Source of the DNA: Sharpea porci
Lineage (GTDB): Bacteria; Bacillota_I; Bacilli_A; Erysipelotrichales; Coprobacillaceae
DNA: 59,881 nt
Assembly: GCF_009695655.1 (NCBI RefSeq)
Contig: NZ_VUNM01000011.1
Span: forward strand, 1-59,881
Reading direction: 5' to 3'
The position numbers and the translations under genes were made by a program. The first letter of the stretch is position 1. Each line of letters opens with the position of its first letter. Positions 10,759 to 20,635 of this stretch are shown here, one piece after another. The notes under the pieces were generated by a model. The model had not been told where the DNA came from. It worked only from the letters and a program-made list of their open reading frames with translations, and searched no databases.

Positions 10759-11652
10759 ATGAAAAGATTATTGAATTGTAGTGCAAGTGAAAAGCTTGCA
10801 ATGAATGGAAAAGAATTAAAACAATCGATTAAGGCTTGTGAAGGACGCGTTATTATGAGTGAGAATGTTATTGCTGTGAGTCCTTTGCTTGGCGATATTT
10901 CCAATCCTGAATTGGCAGCTGCCTTTGGGAGTGATCTTTGTTTGTTGAATGTCTTCGACTGTAATAATCCTAAAATTGCGGGAATAGTAACGGATGGTAA
11001 TCCTGTAGCTTTATTGAAGAAGCTGATTGGTCGTCCAGTTGGCTGTAATTTGGAGCCGGTAGATCCTGATGCCAATATGATGGAAGATCGATTACATATT
11101 CCTGCCGGCAGAATGGCAAGTGTAGAGACATTTAAGAAGGCCGAACAGCTAGGCTTTAATTTTGTTTGTCTGACAGGTAATCCAGGAACAGGTGTGACGA
11201 ATGAATCTATTGCCAAGGCAATAAAAAATGCCAAAAAGTATTTTTCAGGTTTAATTATTGCTGGAAAAATGCATTCAGCTGGTGTCGATGAACCACTCGT
11301 GGATTTAAAGGCCATTGCGAAGTTTATTGAGGTTGGAGCAGATGTCATCTTACTGCCAGCAGTGAATACTGTACCATCATTGAGTGAAGAAGAAATGCGC
11401 GCAGCCTGTGACTTTATTCATAAAAAAGGGGCTTTGGCTTTAAGTTCTATTGGTACGTCACAAGAAGGGGCAGACGAACAGACAGTGAGAGAAATAGGTA
11501 TTGTGAATAAACGCTGTGGTGTTGATATTCAGCATATTGGTGATGCTGGCTGGCAAGGCATTGCATTGCCTGAAAATATTATGGCTTTATCGATTGCGAT
11601 AAGAGGCAAGCGCTGGACATATCATACAATGGCATCATCAATACGTCGTTAA
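10759..11652 (+). CDS. Conserved protein of unknown function, probable TIM-barrel fold
   Basis: 297 residues, cytoplasmic, no signal peptide or membrane segment. It starts MKRLLNCSASEKLAMN and carries Gly/Asp-rich loops (GIVTDGNP, LTGNPGTGVT, IGDAGWQG) and alternating helix/strand segments that suggest a TIM barrel. From memory, such proteins occur in Bacillota under the misleading label haloacid dehalogenase-like hydrolase, or as a domain of unknown function (possibly DUF7916). I see no HAD DxDGT motif, so the hydrolase label looks wrong. GGAGG precedes the ATG. A TATAAT lies at 10733-10738 without a good -35. It is monocistronic, ending in its own terminator. Reaction unknown. Confidence 0.8.
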   Translation: MKRLLNCSASEKLAMNGKELKQSIKACEGRVIMSENVIAVSPLLGDISNPELAAAFGSDLCLLNVFDCNNPKIAGIVTDGNPVALLKKLIGRPVGCNLEPVDPDANMMEDRLHIPAGRMASVETFKKAEQLGFNFVCLTGNPGTGVTNESIAKAIKNAKKYFSGLIIAGKMHSAGVDEPLVDLKAIAKFIEVGADVILLPAVNTVPSLSEEEMRAACDFIHKKGALALSSIGTSQEGADEQTVREIGIVNKRCGVDIQHIGDAGWQGIALPENIMALSIAIRGKRWTYHTMASSIRR

Positions 11653-11680
11653 AGAAGGCTAGGCCTTCTTTTTCTTTTGT
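11651..11680 (+). terminator. Terminator after the unknown protein gene
   Basis: AAAGAAGG at 11651-11658 pairs with CCTTCTTT at 11664-11671, followed by T-rich sequence; the stem overlaps the stop codon. Confidence 0.82.
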
Positions 11681-11756
11681 ATTAACATCGAAATGAGGCT
11701 AATTGTAAATTATGTTAAAACGTTATTATTCCTTTTTTGTGTGTTCCTAAAATCAA

Positions 11757-11785
11757 TTGAAAAGGCAATATATGGGTGTTATAAT
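11757..11785 (+). promoter_or_regulatory. Strong promoter of pgk-tpiA
   Basis: TTGAAA at 11757-11762 and consensus TATAAT at 11780-11785 with a 17-bp spacer. An in-frame ATG at 11757 falls inside the -35 region, which argues against using it as the pgk start. Confidence 0.9.
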
Positions 11786-11807
11786 ACGGGCATGGAGGAA
11801 TAAATCA

Positions 11808-12995
11808 ATGGATAAATTAACTATTAGAGATGTTGATGTTACCGGCAAGACTGTCCTTGTACGTGTTGACTTCAACGTACCAATGAAAGACAATGGAACA
11901 GTTATCACTGATGATAACAGAATCGTTGCAGCTTTACCAACAATTAACTACTTGTTGGAACATAACCCTAAGGCTGTCGTATTATTCTCACACTTAGGTA
12001 AGATTAAGACTGAAGAAGATAAGGCTAAGAACAACATGGCTGTTGTTGCTCCTAGATTAGCTGAATTATTAGGAAGAGATGTTAAGTTCGTTAATGCTAC
12101 ACGTGGTCCTGAATTAGAAGATGCTATTAAGAACGCTGAAAATGGTCAGGTTATCTTAGTTCAGAATACACGTTATGAAAAAGGCGAAACTAAGAATGAT
12201 CCAGAATTAGGTAAATACTGGGCATCACTTGGTGATGTATTCGTAGAAGATGCATTTGGTTCTGTACACAGAGCTCATGCTTCAACTGTAGGTATTCCTA
12301 CAAACTTACATCCTGCTGTAGCTGGTTTCTTACTTGAAAAAGAAATCGCTTATATCGGAAAAGCAGTTTCTGATCCTGAAAGACCATTAGTTGCTATTTT
12401 AGGTGGTTCTAAGGTTTCTTCTAAGATTGGTGTTATTGAAAACTTATTAAAGGTTGCTGATAAGGTTATTATTGGTGGCGGTATGATGTTTACTTTCTGG
12501 AAAGCTAAAGGCTTAGAAGTTGGTAACTCATTAGTAGAAGAAGATAAGGTTGAATTAGCTAAGGAATACTTAGAAAAAGGTGCTGATAAGTTAGTATTAC
12601 CTGTTGATGCTGTTGTTAATAATGCATTTGCAGCTGAAGGCGATATTAAGACTGTTGAAGGTAGTGTACCTGAAGGTTATATGGGATTAGATATCGGTCC
12701 TAAGTCAATCGAATTAATCAAAGAAAACTTAGCTGGTGCTAAGACAGTAATCTGGAATGGTCCTATGGGTGTATTCGAAATGGAACCATTCGCAAAGGGA
12801 ACATTAGCTGTATGTGAAATGTTAGCAAATATGCCAGATGCTAATACAATCATCGGTGGTGGTGATTCAGCAGCAGCTGTTAAGCAGTTAGGATTTGCTG
12901 ATAAAGTATCTCATATCTCAACTGGTGGTGGCGCTTCACTTGAATACATGGAAGGTAAAGTATTACCTGGTATTGCTGCTGTAGATGATAAATAA
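11808..12995 (+). CDS. pgk: Phosphoglycerate kinase
   Basis: Transfers phosphate from 1,3-bisphosphoglycerate to ADP in glycolysis. The 395-residue protein has the two-domain PGK layout. The N-terminal substrate arginine region is [11 protein letters not shown]. The middle has [15 protein letters not shown] and GGGMMFTF. The C-terminal nucleotide site has WNGPMGVFE and [10 protein letters not shown] use ATG at 11808 after GGAGG (11794-11798). The usual gap gene is not upstream here; tpiA follows 24 bases later, so the two share one promoter. Confidence 0.97.
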   Translation: MDKLTIRDVDVTGKTVLVRVDFNVPMKDNGTVITDDNRIVAALPTINYLLEHNPKAVVLFSHLGKIKTEEDKAKNNMAVVAPRLAELLGRDVKFVNATRGPELEDAIKNAENGQVILVQNTRYEKGETKNDPELGKYWASLGDVFVEDAFGSVHRAHASTVGIPTNLHPAVAGFLLEKEIAYIGKAVSDPERPLVAILGGSKVSSKIGVIENLLKVADKVIIGGGMMFTFWKAKGLEVGNSLVEEDKVELAKEYLEKGADKLVLPVDAVVNNAFAAEGDIKTVEGSVPEGYMGLDIGPKSIELIKENLAGAKTVIWNGPMGVFEMEPFAKGTLAVCEMLANMPDANTIIGGGDSAAAVKQLGFADKVSHISTGGGASLEYMEGKVLPGIAAVDDK

Positions 12996-13019
12996 TAAAA
13001 AATATTAGGAGTAAAGAAA

Positions 13020-13763
13020 ATGGCAAGAAAACCAATTATTGTTGGAAACTGGAAAATGAATAAGACTATTGCTGAAACAACTGCATTTGTCAATGCTGTT
13101 GACGGCAAAGTGTCTGATAAGGCTGACTGGGGTATTGCTACTCCATTCACAGATTTACAGGCTGCTAAAGCTGCAAAGAATTTAATTGTTGCTGCTGAAG
13201 ATATGCATTGGGCAGATCATGGTGCATTCACAGGTAATGTTTCTGCAGCTATGTTAAAGGAATTAGGCGTTGAATGGACAATCATCGGTCACTCTGAAAG
13301 AAGACAGATGTTTGGTGAAACTGATGAAACAGTTAATGCTAAGATTAAACAGGCAATCAAGAACGATATCAGAGTTATCGTTTGTGTAGGTGAATCTGAA
13401 GCTCAGTATGATGCTGGTGAAACAAAAGATGTTGTTAAGAACCAGACTGTTGCTGCATTCAAGGATGTAGAAGCTGCTGATGCTGCCGAAATCGTTATTG
13501 CTTATGAACCAATCTGGGCTATTGGTACTGGTAAGACAGCTACAAATGAAATTGCTGAAGATGTTTGTGGTTATATCCGTTCAGTTGTTAAGGATCTTTA
13601 TGGTGAAGATACTGCTGAAAAAGTTAGAATTCAGTATGGTGGATCTGTAAAGCCTGAAGGATTAAAGGCATTATTAGAACAGCCTGATATCGACGGTGCA
13701 TTAGTAGGTGGTGCTTCTTTAAAAGAAGAATCATACCTTGCTATGGTTGCTGCTTTAGACTAA
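13020..13763 (+). CDS. tpiA: Triosephosphate isomerase
   Basis: Interconverts dihydroxyacetone phosphate and glyceraldehyde 3-phosphate. The 247 residues contain the complete catalytic set: N10 and K12 in GNWKMN, H91 in IIGHSERR, and E163 in AYEPIWAIGTG. The phosphate loop GGSV follows near the C terminus. AGGAG lies just upstream of the ATG, and pgk ends 24 bases before, so the pair is one operon closed by a strong terminator. Confidence 0.98.
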   Translation: MARKPIIVGNWKMNKTIAETTAFVNAVDGKVSDKADWGIATPFTDLQAAKAAKNLIVAAEDMHWADHGAFTGNVSAAMLKELGVEWTIIGHSERRQMFGETDETVNAKIKQAIKNDIRVIVCVGESEAQYDAGETKDVVKNQTVAAFKDVEAADAAEIVIAYEPIWAIGTGKTATNEIAEDVCGYIRSVVKDLYGEDTAEKVRIQYGGSVKPEGLKALLEQPDIDGALVGGASLKEESYLAMVAALD

Positions 13764-13774
13764 TTGTATAATAT

Positions 13775-13806
13775 GACTGAGTCTTTAAGACTCAGTCTTT
13801 TTTTTC
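13775..13806 (+). terminator. Terminator of pgk-tpiA
   Basis: GACTGAGTC at 13775-13783 pairs with GACTCAGTC at 13789-13797, followed by a run of T. Confidence 0.92.
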
Positions 13807-13886
13807 TAAAGATTACATTTCTTGTTTTGACCAAAGAATTTTTTTATACTTCATATAGGTATAGATACATATTGGAGGAAAACGGA

Positions 13887-16800
13887 ATGCTTGAAATCAA
13901 ACATATCACAAAGAAATATGTCACTGGTAATTTTACTCAGGTTGCTCTTGATGATGTTTCGGTAAATTTTCGTGACAATGAGTTTGCCGCCATTTTAGGG
14001 CCTTCAGGCTCTGGAAAAACGACTTTGTTGAATATTATTGGTGGGTTGGATCGCTATGATGATGGAGATTTAATCATCAATGGGGTTTCGACAAAACGCT
14101 ATAAAGATAAAGACTGGGATGCTTATCGTAATAATAAGATTGGCTTTATTTTCCAGGCTTATAATCTCATAGGGCATCAATCCGTTTTATCCAATGTAGA
14201 ATTAGCTTTGACTCTGTCCGGTGTATCAGCAAGTGAACGCAAGAAAAGAGCGATTGAAGCACTCAAAAAAGTTGGCCTAGAAAAACATATTCATAAGAAA
14301 CCTAATCAGCTATCCGGTGGCCAGATGCAAAGAGTGGCGATTGCTCGTGCTCTGATCAACAACCCTGATATTATTTTGGCGGATGAACCAACGGGTGCCC
14401 TGGATACCAAAACAAGTATTCAGGTCATGGATTTATTAGAAGAGGTGGCTAAGGACAAGCTTGTGATCATGGTGACTCATAATCCTGAACTGGCCCATCA
14501 GTATGCCAATCGTATTGTTGAAGTTAAGGATGGTCATATTATTCATGATTCCAATCCTGTTGAAACAACGAACATAAAAAATGTCAATAAAAGATTCAAA
14601 CATACACGTCTTAAATTTACAACAGCATTAGGTTTATCACTCAATAATTTAATGACCAAGAAGGGCCGTACAGCTTTAACATCATTTGCGGGAAGTATTG
14701 GGATTATTGGCATTGCTGCTATTCTTGCCTTAAGCTCTGGGGTGAATGATTATATTGCTGCTCAGGAAACGGATATGCTTGGCTCCTATCCGATTACGCT
14801 TGAAAGACAGGCGGTGGATTTAGATGCGATGATGAATCGTGAAAAGAAGAATGCGAATAAGAAGGAACATGATAAGAACGCTGTTTATTCAAAGAATATT
14901 GTTGGTGATACAGTACAGGAAACAAAGGACATGATTAAAACCAACAATCTCAATCAATTCAAACTCTATCTTGATCAACATCAAAAAGACTTAAAGAAAG
15001 ATGTTACAGCTATAGAATATGGCTATGATATCACTCCCAAAGTCTATCGAAATGATGAAAAGGCAGGGGTTGTCACAGTCTCACCGGCAAGCTTGTTTTC
15101 TTCAAACTCACAGCAGTCATCACCATTTGCTTCTAATGCATTCTTTTCGAAATATAGTATGAGTGGGGCGGTAAGTTCATCATGGAGTGAACTTGTCAGC
15201 AGTCAGAATTTACGTAAAAAACAATATAAGTTATTAGCTGGGCATTATCCACAAAACTATAATGAAGTTGTCTTAGTGCTTTCAGAAAATAATGAAGTTT
15301 CAGACTATACACTTTATACGTTGGGGATGTTGGATATTGATAGTATGAATGAGATGATCAAGGCTATTCAGGAAGGCAAGAAGTATGAAGATAGACAACA
15401 TAGCTTTGATTATAAGGAAGTGCTTGGCAAGAGTTATCGTGTCTTTGCCCCAAGTCAGCTTTTTGAAAAGAAAGACGGTGTTTTTGTTGATCAAAGTGCT
15501 AATAATGACTATCTCAAAGCCCATCTTAATGAAGGACTGGAAGTCAAGATTGCCGGTGTGCTGAGGGCTAAGAAAGATGCGGAAATATCAAGTGGTGTGG
15601 GCTATGACAGAACGCTGACAAACTACTTGCTGCAAGTTGGCAATAAGAGTGAAGCAATCACCGCTCAGCTGGCCAACAAAAATATCAATATCATGACGAA
15701 TAAAGCTTTTGGTGAAGAAAATAGTGGCAAAACAAATAACTTCTTTAAGATGAATAATAATCTCTTAAAAACAAATACACATATACAATCCACAACAATG
15801 ACACTTAAATCCAGCATGCAGCCAACTGTTACATTACTTGGTGAAACAAACGCGTCCCAACAGACAGAAACTCCTGAACAACCAGAGACTGACAATAATC
15901 AGTCTTCCCCTCCAGCTACAAACAACAAGTACACAGTGACATTTAAAAACGGTGAAAGTGTTCTTGCATCGTCTACCTATCAACCCGGTGCAACCATTAC
16001 AACCTTCCCGGAAACTAATCCGATCAAGGCGGATGAAAATGGTGTGCATTATACTTTTGTAGGTTGGGTGGATCAAGCAGGCAACTACTTCACTTCAAAA
16101 CAGTTAAGAAGTGTAACGGTCACTCAAGATGAGACCTATACAGCTGTATTTGCGTCGACAAGTACTTCCAGCAAGCTAGAAGATTATTTGACGGATGATG
16201 AAATTAAGAAGGCTAATGAAGCATTAAGTAACTATATGAAGCAACAAGTTCAGTCCAATGGCGGGGCGCAGTTTGACCCAAGCAAGGTTGATATGAATCA
16301 GTTGCGTGATTTAATGAATAAGAATCTGGGGACAAATATTTCACAGGCGCAAATGAATCAGTATATGATGAATTATGCGACACAATATCTCAAGCAGAAT
16401 CCAAAGCTTATTGACAAGTATATGAAGACATACTTGCAAGCCTATATGAAGAAGTATGAGAAGGAATATCTGAATAAAATCAAGAGTTCGCTCGCTAGTA
16501 ATTTGAACCAGCAGTCACTTGATACCTTGCTTGCTTCAATGAATAATACAATCCCAACGACCTATGACGATATGATGAGTAAGCTAGGCTATAGTACGCC
16601 TGAAGATCCAAGTAAGATTTCCCTTTATCCTCATTCTTTTGATGCAAAGAAACATGTTGAAAGCTTTATCAAAGCCTACAATAAACAAGTAAAGAACGAC
16701 AATGATAAGGTGACATATACTGATCTTATTAGTGCGGTGACAGAAAATATCACAAAGATTGTCGATACGATTTCGACAGTACTGATTGCCTTTGTAGCTA

Positions 16801-17171
16801 TATCGTTGATTGTTTCATCAATTATGATTGCGATTATTACTTATATTTCTGTTCTTGAACGGACGAAGGAAATTGGAATCTTAAGAGCATTAGGGGCAAG
16901 TAAAGGTGATATTTCAAAGATTTTTAATGCGGAAACATTTATTGAAGGATTGCTTTCAGGCATCTTTGGTATTTTTGCCTCATGGCTAATCACCTTCCCA
17001 GTTAACGCCTATGTTCTAAAGACAATGCAAGTCCCTCATGTTATGGTTTTACCAGTCAAGGCAAGTGTTGTGTTAATCGGCATTTCCGTTATTTTGACAC
17101 TGATGGCAGGCTTTATTCCTAGCCGCATTGCTGCTAAGAAAGACCCAGTCACAGCTTTACGTAGTGAATAA
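13887..17171 (+). CDS. Fused ABC exporter (ATPase plus FtsX-type permease) with an inserted surface-repeat domain
   Basis: 1094 residues from ATG 13887, which follows GGAGGA (13874-13879); in-frame codons upstream run into the tpiA terminator. The N-terminal ABC domain has Walker A GPSGSGKT 38-45, LSGGQ 142-146, Walker B 161-168 and H198. A first membrane segment is near 268-285. A very large extracellular part follows, then three membrane segments (about 963-985, 1015-1037, 1057-1078) with the FtsX-like [14 protein letters not shown] motif. Within the extracellular part a Thr/Pro/Gln-rich linker leads to about 75 residues (682-755, YTVTF...FVGW...YTAVF). These resemble InlB/Listeria-Bacteroides repeat domains; a Met/Gln/Lys-rich helical stretch follows. 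This is a MacB-like type VII ABC system; the substrate is unknown (peptide, lipid or envelope signalling are possible). Confidence 0.88.
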   Translation: MLEIKHITKKYVTGNFTQVALDDVSVNFRDNEFAAILGPSGSGKTTLLNIIGGLDRYDDGDLIINGVSTKRYKDKDWDAYRNNKIGFIFQAYNLIGHQSVLSNVELALTLSGVSASERKKRAIEALKKVGLEKHIHKKPNQLSGGQMQRVAIARALINNPDIILADEPTGALDTKTSIQVMDLLEEVAKDKLVIMVTHNPELAHQYANRIVEVKDGHIIHDSNPVETTNIKNVNKRFKHTRLKFTTALGLSLNNLMTKKGRTALTSFAGSIGIIGIAAILALSSGVNDYIAAQETDMLGSYPITLERQAVDLDAMMNREKKNANKKEHDKNAVYSKNIVGDTVQETKDMIKTNNLNQFKLYLDQHQKDLKKDVTAIEYGYDITPKVYRNDEKAGVVTVSPASLFSSNSQQSSPFASNAFFSKYSMSGAVSSSWSELVSSQNLRKKQYKLLAGHYPQNYNEVVLVLSENNEVSDYTLYTLGMLDIDSMNEMIKAIQEGKKYEDRQHSFDYKEVLGKSYRVFAPSQLFEKKDGVFVDQSANNDYLKAHLNEGLEVKIAGVLRAKKDAEISSGVGYDRTLTNYLLQVGNKSEAITAQLANKNINIMTNKAFGEENSGKTNNFFKMNNNLLKTNTHIQSTTMTLKSSMQPTVTLLGETNASQQTETPEQPETDNNQSSPPATNNKYTVTFKNGESVLASSTYQPGATITTFPETNPIKADENGVHYTFVGWVDQAGNYFTSKQLRSVTVTQDETYTAVFASTSTSSKLEDYLTDDEIKKANEALSNYMKQQVQSNGGAQFDPSKVDMNQLRDLMNKNLGTNISQAQMNQYMMNYATQYLKQNPKLIDKYMKTYLQAYMKKYEKEYLNKIKSSLASNLNQQSLDTLLASMNNTIPTTYDDMMSKLGYSTPEDPSKISLYPHSFDAKKHVESFIKAYNKQVKNDNDKVTYTDLISAVTENITKIVDTISTVLIAFVAISLIVSSIMIAIITYISVLERTKEIGILRALGASKGDISKIFNAETFIEGLLSGIFGIFASWLITFPVNAYVLKTMQVPHVMVLPVKASVVLIGISVILTLMAGFIPSRIAAKKDPVTALRSE

Positions 17172-17173
17172 GG

Positions 17174-17203
17174 AATGGAGCTTCGTGCTCCATTTTCTTT
17201 TTT
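17174..17203 (+). terminator. Terminator of the fused ABC gene
   Basis: AATGGAGC at 17174-17181 pairs with GCTCCATT at 17187-17194 around a TTCGT loop, followed by T-rich sequence. Confidence 0.85.
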
Positions 17204-17285
17204 AGAAACAAACCGTTGTTAAAAAAATGGTGTTTTTTCTAAATGTAAGTGCTAAACTATGGGCAGAAAAGGAATTCTGAAAACT

Positions 17286-17299
17286 TATAAACGCTTACA
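17286..17299 (+). promoter_or_regulatory. cre-like site upstream of adhE
   Basis: TATAAACGCTTACA matches the CcpA operator consensus TGWAANCGNTNWCA at all but one fixed position. It lies 12 bases upstream of the adhE -35 box. CcpA control is inference; ccpA is not in the window. Confidence 0.5.
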
Positions 17300-17311
17300 T
17301 AAAATACATGA

Positions 17312-17340
17312 TTGAAATTTCACAAGATACCATGTATAGT
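17312..17340 (+). promoter_or_regulatory. Promoter of adhE
   Basis: TTGAAA at 17312-17317 and TATAGT at 17335-17340, 17-bp spacer. TTTCACAA at 17318-17325 inside the spacer looks like half of a Rex site, but no good second half is present. Confidence 0.78.
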
Positions 17341-17355
17341 GGTTTCAGAAAGTAA

Positions 17356-17373
17356 TTGGGAATTAATTCTCAA
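17356..17373 (+). promoter_or_regulatory. Inverted repeat in the adhE 5' leader (operator candidate)
   Basis: TTGGGAATTAATTCTCAA is an 18-bp near-perfect palindrome with one G-T mismatch. It lies 15 bases downstream of the -10 box, where a bound repressor would block early transcription. The regulator is unknown. Confidence 0.45.
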
Positions 17374-17396
17374 AGAAATAAATGGAGGATATATTT

Positions 17397-20138
17397 ATGG
17401 CTAAAGAAACAGTCACAAAGAAAGAATGGGCAACAGAAGCTCAAATTGATGAATTTGTTGATTCAGCAGTTAAGAAAGCATTAGTTGCACTCGACAAGTT
17501 TGAAGGATTTGACCAGGAACAGGTTGACTACATCGTTGCGAAGATGTCAGTTGCCGGTCTTGATCATCATGGCTATCTTGCAGAACTTGCTCATGATGAA
17601 ACGGGACGTGGGGTATTTGAAGATAAGGCTGTAAAGAACTTATTCGCATGTGAATATGTTACAAACAATATGCGTCATACAAAGACAGTTGGTATCATCA
17701 ATGAAGATCCACTTACAGGTATTACTGAAATTGCTGAACCAGTTGGTGTTGTTTGTGGTATCGTACCAGTTACAAACCCTACTTCAACAGCAATCTTCAA
17801 GAGCTTAATTGCGATGAAGACAAGAAACCCAATCATCTTCTCATTCCATCCAGGTGCACATGATTCATCAGTTGCCGCTGCTAAGGTAATGAGAGATGCG
17901 GCTGTTGCTGCTGGTGCTCCAGAAGATTGTATCCAGTGGTTACCAATGTCTATTAGTAATACAGAAAAAGAATCAGAAAAAGGCAATAATCTCTTAATGT
18001 ATGCAACAAATGCATTAATGAATCATCCAGGTGTAGCAACTATCCTTGCTACAGGTGGTAATGCCATGGTTAAAGCTGCCTACTCATGTGGTAAGCCTGC
18101 TTTAGGTGTAGGTGCTGGTAACGTGCCTGCTTATGTTGAAAAGACATGTAAGTTGGAAATGGCTGCCAACGATGTATATCTTTCAAAGACATTCGATAAT
18201 GGTATGATTTGTGCATCTGAACAGAATGTTATTGTTGATAAGGAAATCTATAATGAATTCAAAAAAGAATTAGGCAGATATCATGTTTATTATGCGAATG
18301 CTGAAGAAAAGAAGAAACTTGAAAACTTCATGTTTGGGGCTGAAGCATATTCAGAAAATGTTGCGAATGCAAGATTAAATGGAGCTGTTGCTGGTAAAGA
18401 TGCAACATGGATTGCCGCACAGGCTGGTTTCACTATTCCTGAAGATACACAGATGATTGTTGTTGAATGTAAGGAAATTGGTGTGAATGAACCAATGACA
18501 AGAGAAAAGCTTTCACCAGTATTAGCTATGGAAAAAGCAAATTCGACAGATGAAGGTATCCAGTTAGCTTGTGATTCAGTTGAATTTAATGGCTTAGGTC
18601 ACTCAGCTGCTATCCATACAACTGATCATAATATTACTGTAGAATTCGGTAAACGTGTAAAAGCTATCCGTATTATTGAAAATGCGCCATCTACATTCGG
18701 TGGTATTGGTTCTGTATATAATGCATTCTTACCATCATTAACACTTGGATGTGGTTCTTACGGACATAACTCAGTATCTAATAACGTAAGTACTGCAGAC
18801 TTACTCAATATTAAGAGAATCGGGAGACGTAACAATAATATGCAGTGGGTTAAACTTCCTCCTAAGATCTACTTCGAACGTAATTCAATTAGATACTTAA
18901 GAGATATGAGAAAAATGGATAAGGCTATGATTATCACTGACCGTGGTATGTATAACCTTGGCTATGTCGCAAAGATTGAAGACGTTATTAAGAGAAGAAG
19001 AAATAAAGTTGATATCGAATTATTCTTCGATGTACAGTCAGACCCAACTCTTGAAGTTGTTCAGAAGGGTGTTGACTTAATGAGAAGCTTCCAGCCTGAT
19101 ACAATCATTGCCTTAGGTGGTGGTTCATCAATGGATGCTGCTAAAGTTATGTGGTTAATGTATGAACATCCAGAAGTTAACTTCGATGATATCAAACAGA
19201 AATTCATGGATATCCGTAAGCGTGCTATTAAATTCCCAGAACTTGGTAAGAAGGCTACATTAGTCGCTATTCCTACAACATCAGGTACTGGTGCTGAAGT
19301 TACTCCATTCGCTATCATTACAGATACAAGAAACAATGTTAAGTATGCATTAACTGACTATTCATTAACACCTACAATCGCTATTGTAGACCCTGAATTC
19401 ACTATGTCTGTTCCAGCTACAATCGCTGCTGATACAGGTATCGACGTATTAACACATGCAACAGAAGCTTATGTTTCATTACTTGCTTCTGACTATACTG
19501 ATGGCTGGGCTAAGCAGGCTGTTAAATTAGTATTTGAAAACTTACAGAAGTCAGTACTTGAAGCTGATCCTGAAGCAAGAATTAAAATGCATAATGCTGC
19601 ATGTATCGCTGGTATGGCTTTCGCTAATGCCTTCTTAGGTATGAACCACTCAATGGCTCATAAGATCGGTGGCGAATGGCATATCCCACATGGTCGTGCA
19701 AATGGTATCATCTTACCACATGTCATCAGATATAATGGTACAGTACCAACTAAGTTAGGTGTATGGCCAAAGATTGAAAACTATAAAGCTGATAAGAAAT
19801 ATAGAGAATTAGCTGAATTAATTGGCTTACATCCTAAGACTGATGCTGAAGGTGTTGAAATGTATGCAACTGCAGTAGAAAAGTTATGGGTATCTGTAGG
19901 TGGTGCTACAAATATTAAGTCTCAGGGCATTGGTGAAGCTGAATGGAAAGAATCAATCCATAGAATGGCTATGAATGCTTATGAAGACCAGTGTACTCCA
20001 GCTAACCCTAGAATGCCTATGGTTAAGGATATGGAAAGAATCTTCACTGAATCATATGACTACCAGACTCCATATGGTGATTTATATCCAGAATTCGCTA
20101 AACAAAGAGATGCAAGAAACGCAGCTAAGAAGAAATAG
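17397..20138 (+). CDS. adhE: Bifunctional acetaldehyde/alcohol dehydrogenase
   Basis: Reduces acetyl-CoA to acetaldehyde and then to ethanol, regenerating two NAD+ in fermentation. AdhE enzymes form cytoplasmic spirosome filaments. The 913 residues combine an N-terminal aldehyde dehydrogenase (about 1-450, catalytic C272 in MICASEQ) and a C-terminal iron-dependent alcohol dehydrogenase. The latter has GGGSS at 574-578 and His-rich metal motifs in DVLTHATEAY and NHSMAHKIGGEWHIPHG. ATG at 17397 follows GGAGG at 17384-17388; an in-frame ATG at 17382 overlaps that site. Monocistronic, with its own promoter, cre-like site and terminator. Confidence 0.97.
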   Translation: MAKETVTKKEWATEAQIDEFVDSAVKKALVALDKFEGFDQEQVDYIVAKMSVAGLDHHGYLAELAHDETGRGVFEDKAVKNLFACEYVTNNMRHTKTVGIINEDPLTGITEIAEPVGVVCGIVPVTNPTSTAIFKSLIAMKTRNPIIFSFHPGAHDSSVAAAKVMRDAAVAAGAPEDCIQWLPMSISNTEKESEKGNNLLMYATNALMNHPGVATILATGGNAMVKAAYSCGKPALGVGAGNVPAYVEKTCKLEMAANDVYLSKTFDNGMICASEQNVIVDKEIYNEFKKELGRYHVYYANAEEKKKLENFMFGAEAYSENVANARLNGAVAGKDATWIAAQAGFTIPEDTQMIVVECKEIGVNEPMTREKLSPVLAMEKANSTDEGIQLACDSVEFNGLGHSAAIHTTDHNITVEFGKRVKAIRIIENAPSTFGGIGSVYNAFLPSLTLGCGSYGHNSVSNNVSTADLLNIKRIGRRNNNMQWVKLPPKIYFERNSIRYLRDMRKMDKAMIITDRGMYNLGYVAKIEDVIKRRRNKVDIELFFDVQSDPTLEVVQKGVDLMRSFQPDTIIALGGGSSMDAAKVMWLMYEHPEVNFDDIKQKFMDIRKRAIKFPELGKKATLVAIPTTSGTGAEVTPFAIITDTRNNVKYALTDYSLTPTIAIVDPEFTMSVPATIAADTGIDVLTHATEAYVSLLASDYTDGWAKQAVKLVFENLQKSVLEADPEARIKMHNAACIAGMAFANAFLGMNHSMAHKIGGEWHIPHGRANGIILPHVIRYNGTVPTKLGVWPKIENYKADKKYRELAELIGLHPKTDAEGVEMYATAVEKLWVSVGGATNIKSQGIGEAEWKESIHRMAMNAYEDQCTPANPRMPMVKDMERIFTESYDYQTPYGDLYPEFAKQRDARNAAKKK

Positions 20139-20145
20139 TTTTTAA

Positions 20146-20175
20146 GGACTCTCCACTTGGAGAGTCTTTTTTCTT
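20146..20175 (+). terminator. Terminator of adhE
   Basis: GACTCTCC at 20147-20154 pairs with GGAGAGTC at 20159-20166, followed by a T-run. Confidence 0.92.
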
Positions 20176-20202
20176 TGCATTGCGAGGGAATAAAGGTATG
20201 AT
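20175..20202 (+). promoter_or_regulatory. Promoter of the NusG-domain-II gene
   Basis: TTGCAT at 20175-20180 and TATGAT at 20197-20202, 16-bp spacer, right after the adhE terminator. Confidence 0.6.
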
Positions 20203-20219
20203 GAGTAGAGGTGAGTTTG

Positions 20220-20549
20220 ATGAAGAAAAGAGAATTAATAATTGTTCTGTGTTTGTTGGTGATTGGTGCAGGTTTCTATTTTTACCAAAAATCTACAAAG
20301 CGTGAAGAACTTGTTGTCTATCATCATAAAAAGGTGATTGCTCATATCGATCTATCAAAGAATGCTAGATATGCTTATCAGGGTGATGTTGGGACCTTCC
20401 ATCTTGAAGTCAAAGATGGGCGAGCACGTGCATATGATGTGGATTGCCCTAATCAGATCTGTGTTCATACTGGCTGGATAAAGCGTGATGATGGCAAGAG
20501 TATTGTCTGTGCGCCTAATGGCATATCAGTAAGTTTTGAGACTGTGTGA
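20220..20549 (+). CDS. Membrane-anchored NusG domain II protein
   Basis: 109 residues from ATG 20220, which follows AGAGGTGAG at a normal distance; a GTG at 20211 in the same frame overlaps that site. An N-terminal membrane helix (about 5-22) is followed by an extracytoplasmic domain of about 80 residues. The conserved DCPNQICVHTGWI segment and a C-terminal IVCAPNGISV segment identify the NusG_II (PF07009-type) fold, often found with envelope redox or transport genes. Two conserved cysteines in the DCPNQIC segment and one in IVCAPN could form disulfide or metal contacts. The molecular role is not known. The gene lies 86 bases before an ABC permease/ATPase pair, with a hairpin between. Confidence 0.82.
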   Translation: MKKRELIIVLCLLVIGAGFYFYQKSTKREELVVYHHKKVIAHIDLSKNARYAYQGDVGTFHLEVKDGRARAYDVDCPNQICVHTGWIKRDDGKSIVCAPNGISVSFETV

Positions 20550-20561
20550 GCAGTCTTTTTT
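20539..20561 (+). terminator. Terminator overlapping the end of the NusG_II gene
   Basis: AGACTG at 20539-20544 pairs with CAGTCT at 20551-20556 and is followed by T residues. The stem spans the stop codon. Confidence 0.65.
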
Positions 20562-20635
20562 GATAATTTCCCATAGTCCTGATGTTTTTTACATATATTT
20601 TGCTTCTAGAATACAGAGTATAGGAGGCGTAAGAT

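Noticed and set aside
10659-11348. 229-codon ORF on the minus strand
   Set aside because: Antisense to a well-supported conserved gene; its own reading looks like a mirror translation and it crosses the tRNA promoter.
17308-17325. Rex operator in the adhE promoter
   Set aside because: Only the right half (TTTCACAA) is good; the left half does not match at any allowed spacing, so I do not call a Rex site.
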